From contig SMSO01000031.1 in NCBI GenBank assembly GCA_004764695.1, positions 5,131,048 to 5,195,047 on the forward strand: DNA of 64,000 bases. The letters run 5' to 3'. Source of the stretch: Schizochytrium sp. TIO01. Taxonomy: Eukaryota; Sar; Bigyra; Thraustochytrida; Thraustochytriidae. Both the position numbers and the translations under genes were made by a program. Under the pieces are notes generated by a model that ran no database searches, had not been told where the DNA came from, and saw nothing but the letters and a program-made list of their open reading frames with translations. How positions within the stretch are numbered: the first letter of the stretch is position 1; each line of letters opens with the position of its first letter. Shown here in pieces: positions 62,002 through 64,000 of this stretch.

Positions 62002-64000
62002 TTACTTGTTCTTGAGGGACTCAGAACGCAAGGTACCATCCTTGAGGTGCCAGAGCTCGTTGGCCACAGCATCGACAAATCCTTGGTGATGGCTAATAAG
62101 CACCACAGAGCCACGGAAGGTCTTCAATGCGTAAGTCAAGGCAGCAACGGTATCCTGATCCAAGTAGTTAGTCGGCTCATCAAGAATGATCATGTGCGGG
62201 CATGTCCACATGGCGGCAGCAAGCACAAGACGAGCACGCTGACCACCAGACATCCAACGAACCTTACGCTGAGCAATATCAGCATCAATACCGAACTCAG
62301 CCAAGTGCTTGATGAACTCAGGGGTAGTGGTGGGGCGAATATCAGCACCAGAAGCAGCAAACTTGAGCTCCTCATCAAAGAGGCGGACCATCTTCATGAT
62401 GTACGGGCGATCCTTGGAAAGACGCTCGAGCTCCTCAAGAGAGCGAATATCACGGTTGGCTCCCTTCTCAGCACGACCGTTCTTGCGAACCTCGTAGAAG
62501 AGCTTCTTGGAGCGGACAACACGGGAAATGATCTCAGCAAACTCACCAGTTCGCTCCATCATAGCCTTGTCCTCCTCGGTCAGCTTTACAGTGATCATCT
62601 TGGAGGCCTCCTTATCACGACCCTCGAAGAAACGATCCTGAATGTATTGGCAAGGGGTAGACTCCAAGTGACCCTCCAAGTGGTGGAGGGAGTGCTGGCT
62701 AATGTATGCAGTACGCAAGTTGTGGTGCTTCCAGAACTTGCCACTGTGGCCTTCGTTCTCGTCAAGAATGAGCTCACCGACGAGAAGCTTGAGCAAAGTA
62801 CTCTTACCAGCACCGTTGGCACCAAGAATAGCCACACGACTGTTCAAGGTCAACTTCACAGTGACATCAGAGAAGATCATGCGTTCCGTACCAGGGTAAC
62901 GGTATGAGACGTGATCGAGCTGAACGATGGGCTTACCACGGTGAGTGACACCCTCGAGCTTGGAGCCCTCAGGGAAGCGGATGGGCTTGATACCGGAGGT
63001 GAGGGCAGCCGCACTCTCGTCAGTGGCAGCCTTGGCCATGAGCTCAATGGCGGAGAGGCCCTTGTTGCCACCCTCTTCGCCTTCGCCGCCGCTCTCCTTC
63101 TTGTTGTCGTCCTTCTTGGGCAGAGCAGCCACAATTTCGGGGCGCTCCTGCTGGAAGCGAGAGAAGCCAAAGGGGTAGTAGGCGAGCTTCTGGTCTGCAA
63201 GGTGGATAATATCAGTGGCGACGTAGTCCACAAAGTCGTAGTCGTGGGAAACAAGGACAATGGTGGTCTTGTCGAGGCCAGCGAGGTACTTCTGGAGCCA
63301 GTCCAAGGCGGCGGCATCCAAGTGGTTGGTAGGCTCATCCAAAAGAAGGAGATCCGGCATGTAAAGCATAGAACGAGCAATAGCCAGACGCATCTTCCAA
63401 CCACCAGAGAGAGCAGACACCTGCTGGGCCAAGAGGGCATCGGTGAAACCAACCTCACGGAGCACTCTGTCCATGTTCTCGAGACTCAAATCGTAAAGCT
63501 CCTCGAACTTCTTGCCACCCTTCCGCTTCTTCGTCTTGTTGCTAGAGACCTGCTCCTTAACGTCGTGCTGCATGTAATCAAGCACATTAAGGGCTTGCTC
63601 GTCCTCAACAATCTCGTGCTCAACAAAGTACACGGTGATGTCATCAGGGAAGCCATCAATATCGCGTGCCGCCACGCGAGTAAGGAGAGTAGACTTACCA
63701 GTACCGTTGAGACCCACGACGGAGTAGCGGTGACCACGCTCCAAGAAAAGTCCAGCACGCTTGAGCAGCACGCGGGAGGCAAATGCAAGAATGATACTCG
63801 GAATAAAGACAATGTAATCCTTCTCGGCCTCGGCAAGAGCTCCCTGATCATCATGAGCCTGCTTGCCCTGAGCAACCCAGAGGGCGTCAATGATGGCAAC
63901 GGCGGAACCTTCAAGAAGGTCATCCTTGTTGGCAAGACCGTTGCTGAGGAAGGGCTCGACACCCTCAGCGACCTGGTCACGAGCCTTCTTGAGCACAAGC
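62002..64000 (-). CDS. eEF3-type ABC-F ATPase (translation elongation factor 3-like), 5' partial
   Basis: The frame is open to the right edge, so the N-terminus, where eEF3 carries HEAT repeats, is missing. Numbering from the first GTG in view (63996), 664 residues remain. ABC1 has Walker A GLNGTGKST (95-103), signature LSGGW (196-200), Walker B LLLLDEPTNHLD (216-227) and switch His 251. ABC2 has Walker A GANGAGKST (392-400), signature MSGGQ (582-586), Walker B with D606/E607 and switch His 636. Two points place it with eEF3 rather than ordinary ABC-F proteins: the LSGGW signature in ABC1, and about 180 residues between Walker A and signature in ABC2, where eEF3 carries its chromodomain-like insert. 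Family members bind the ribosome and use ATP to promote late translocation and release of E-site tRNA. The linker at 294-313 is acidic, Lys/Gly-rich. The protein ends about 28 residues after switch His 636, without the long Lys-rich tail of yeast eEF3. Lys is almost always AAG and third positions favour C/G, consistent with high expression. No intron is visible. Confidence 0.95.
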   Translation of the reverse strand, partial: LVLKKARDQVAEGVEPFLSNGLANKDDLLEGSAVAIIDALWVAQGKQAHDDQGALAEAEKDYIVFIPSIILAFASRVLLKRAGLFLERGHRYSVVGLNGTGKSTLLTRVAARDIDGFPDDITVYFVEHEIVEDEQALNVLDYMQHDVKEQVSSNKTKKRKGGKKFEELYDLSLENMDRVLREVGFTDALLAQQVSALSGGWKMRLAIARSMLYMPDLLLLDEPTNHLDAAALDWLQKYLAGLDKTTIVLVSHDYDFVDYVATDIIHLADQKLAYYPFGFSRFQQERPEIVAALPKKDDNKKESGGEGEEGGNKGLSAIELMAKAATDESAAALTSGIKPIRFPEGSKLEGVTHRGKPIVQLDHVSYRYPGTERMIFSDVTVKLTLNSRVAILGANGAGKSTLLKLLVGELILDENEGHSGKFWKHHNLRTAYISQHSLHHLEGHLESTPCQYIQDRFFEGRDKEASKMITVKLTEEDKAMMERTGEFAEIISRVVRSKKLFYEVRKNGRAEKGANRDIRSLEELERLSKDRPYIMKMVRLFDEELKFAASGADIRPTTTPEFIKHLAEFGIDADIAQRKVRWMSGGQRARLVLAAAMWTCPHMIILDEPTNYLDQDTVAALTYALKTFRGSVVLISHHQGFVDAVANELWHLKDGTLRSESLKNK

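Noticed and set aside
61996-62907. 303-codon plus-strand ORF opposite the eEF3-like gene
   Set aside because: Antisense shadow of a strongly biased coding sequence; its apparent start is not an ATG and the true frame carries all the ABC motifs.

Overview
This window looks like nuclear DNA of a eukaryote with few or short introns and large non-coding tracts. Only two genes can be identified with confidence, both at the right-hand end. A 659-codon glutamine-rich protein (56044-58023, plus) resembles a nuclear regulator. The 3' two thirds of an eEF3-type ABC-F translation factor (62002 to the right edge, minus) is interrupted by the window boundary. Factors of the eEF3 type are known from fungi, oomycetes, several algae and other protists, so a microbial eukaryote fits. 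I cannot name the lineage. Both genes are uninterrupted by introns within the window, and the eEF3 gene strongly prefers C- or G-ending codons.

Positions 1-56000 look like a gene desert. No stretch shows a recognisable domain, rRNA or tRNA. Most open frames there are short or are produced by simple repeats. The DNA alternates between mixed-composition sequence, several AT-rich islands (about 7.68-8.46, 12.53-13.15, 22.02-22.41, 35.4-36.3, 49.2-49.66, 50.0-50.56 and 54.48-55.38 kb) and a few GC-rich islands (about 4.4-4.5, 9.1-9.24, 46.5-46.75, 51.8-52.15, 53.48-54.3 and 58.56-58.65 kb).

The striking texture is tandem repetition, especially with period 4. More than ten tetranucleotide motif classes form arrays. 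The largest is a perfect (AAAC)n array of 399 bp at 11953-12351. There are also minisatellites: 13 x 17 bp at 10171-10391, 6 x 18 bp near 5449-5556, 4 x 26 bp at 44865-44968 and 5 x 8 bp at 16385-16424. (AAAC)n is stop-free in all six frames, which explains the longest spurious open frames.

The two genes converge across a repeat-rich 4 kb spacer (58024-62001). Nothing suggests that they work together: one looks like a transcriptional or nuclear regulator and the other acts on the ribosome. A few weak coding-like segments (240-690 minus, 25656-25976 plus, 30155-30457 plus, 31863-32300 plus) are recorded as low-confidence leads. They could be exons or decayed genes, or chance.
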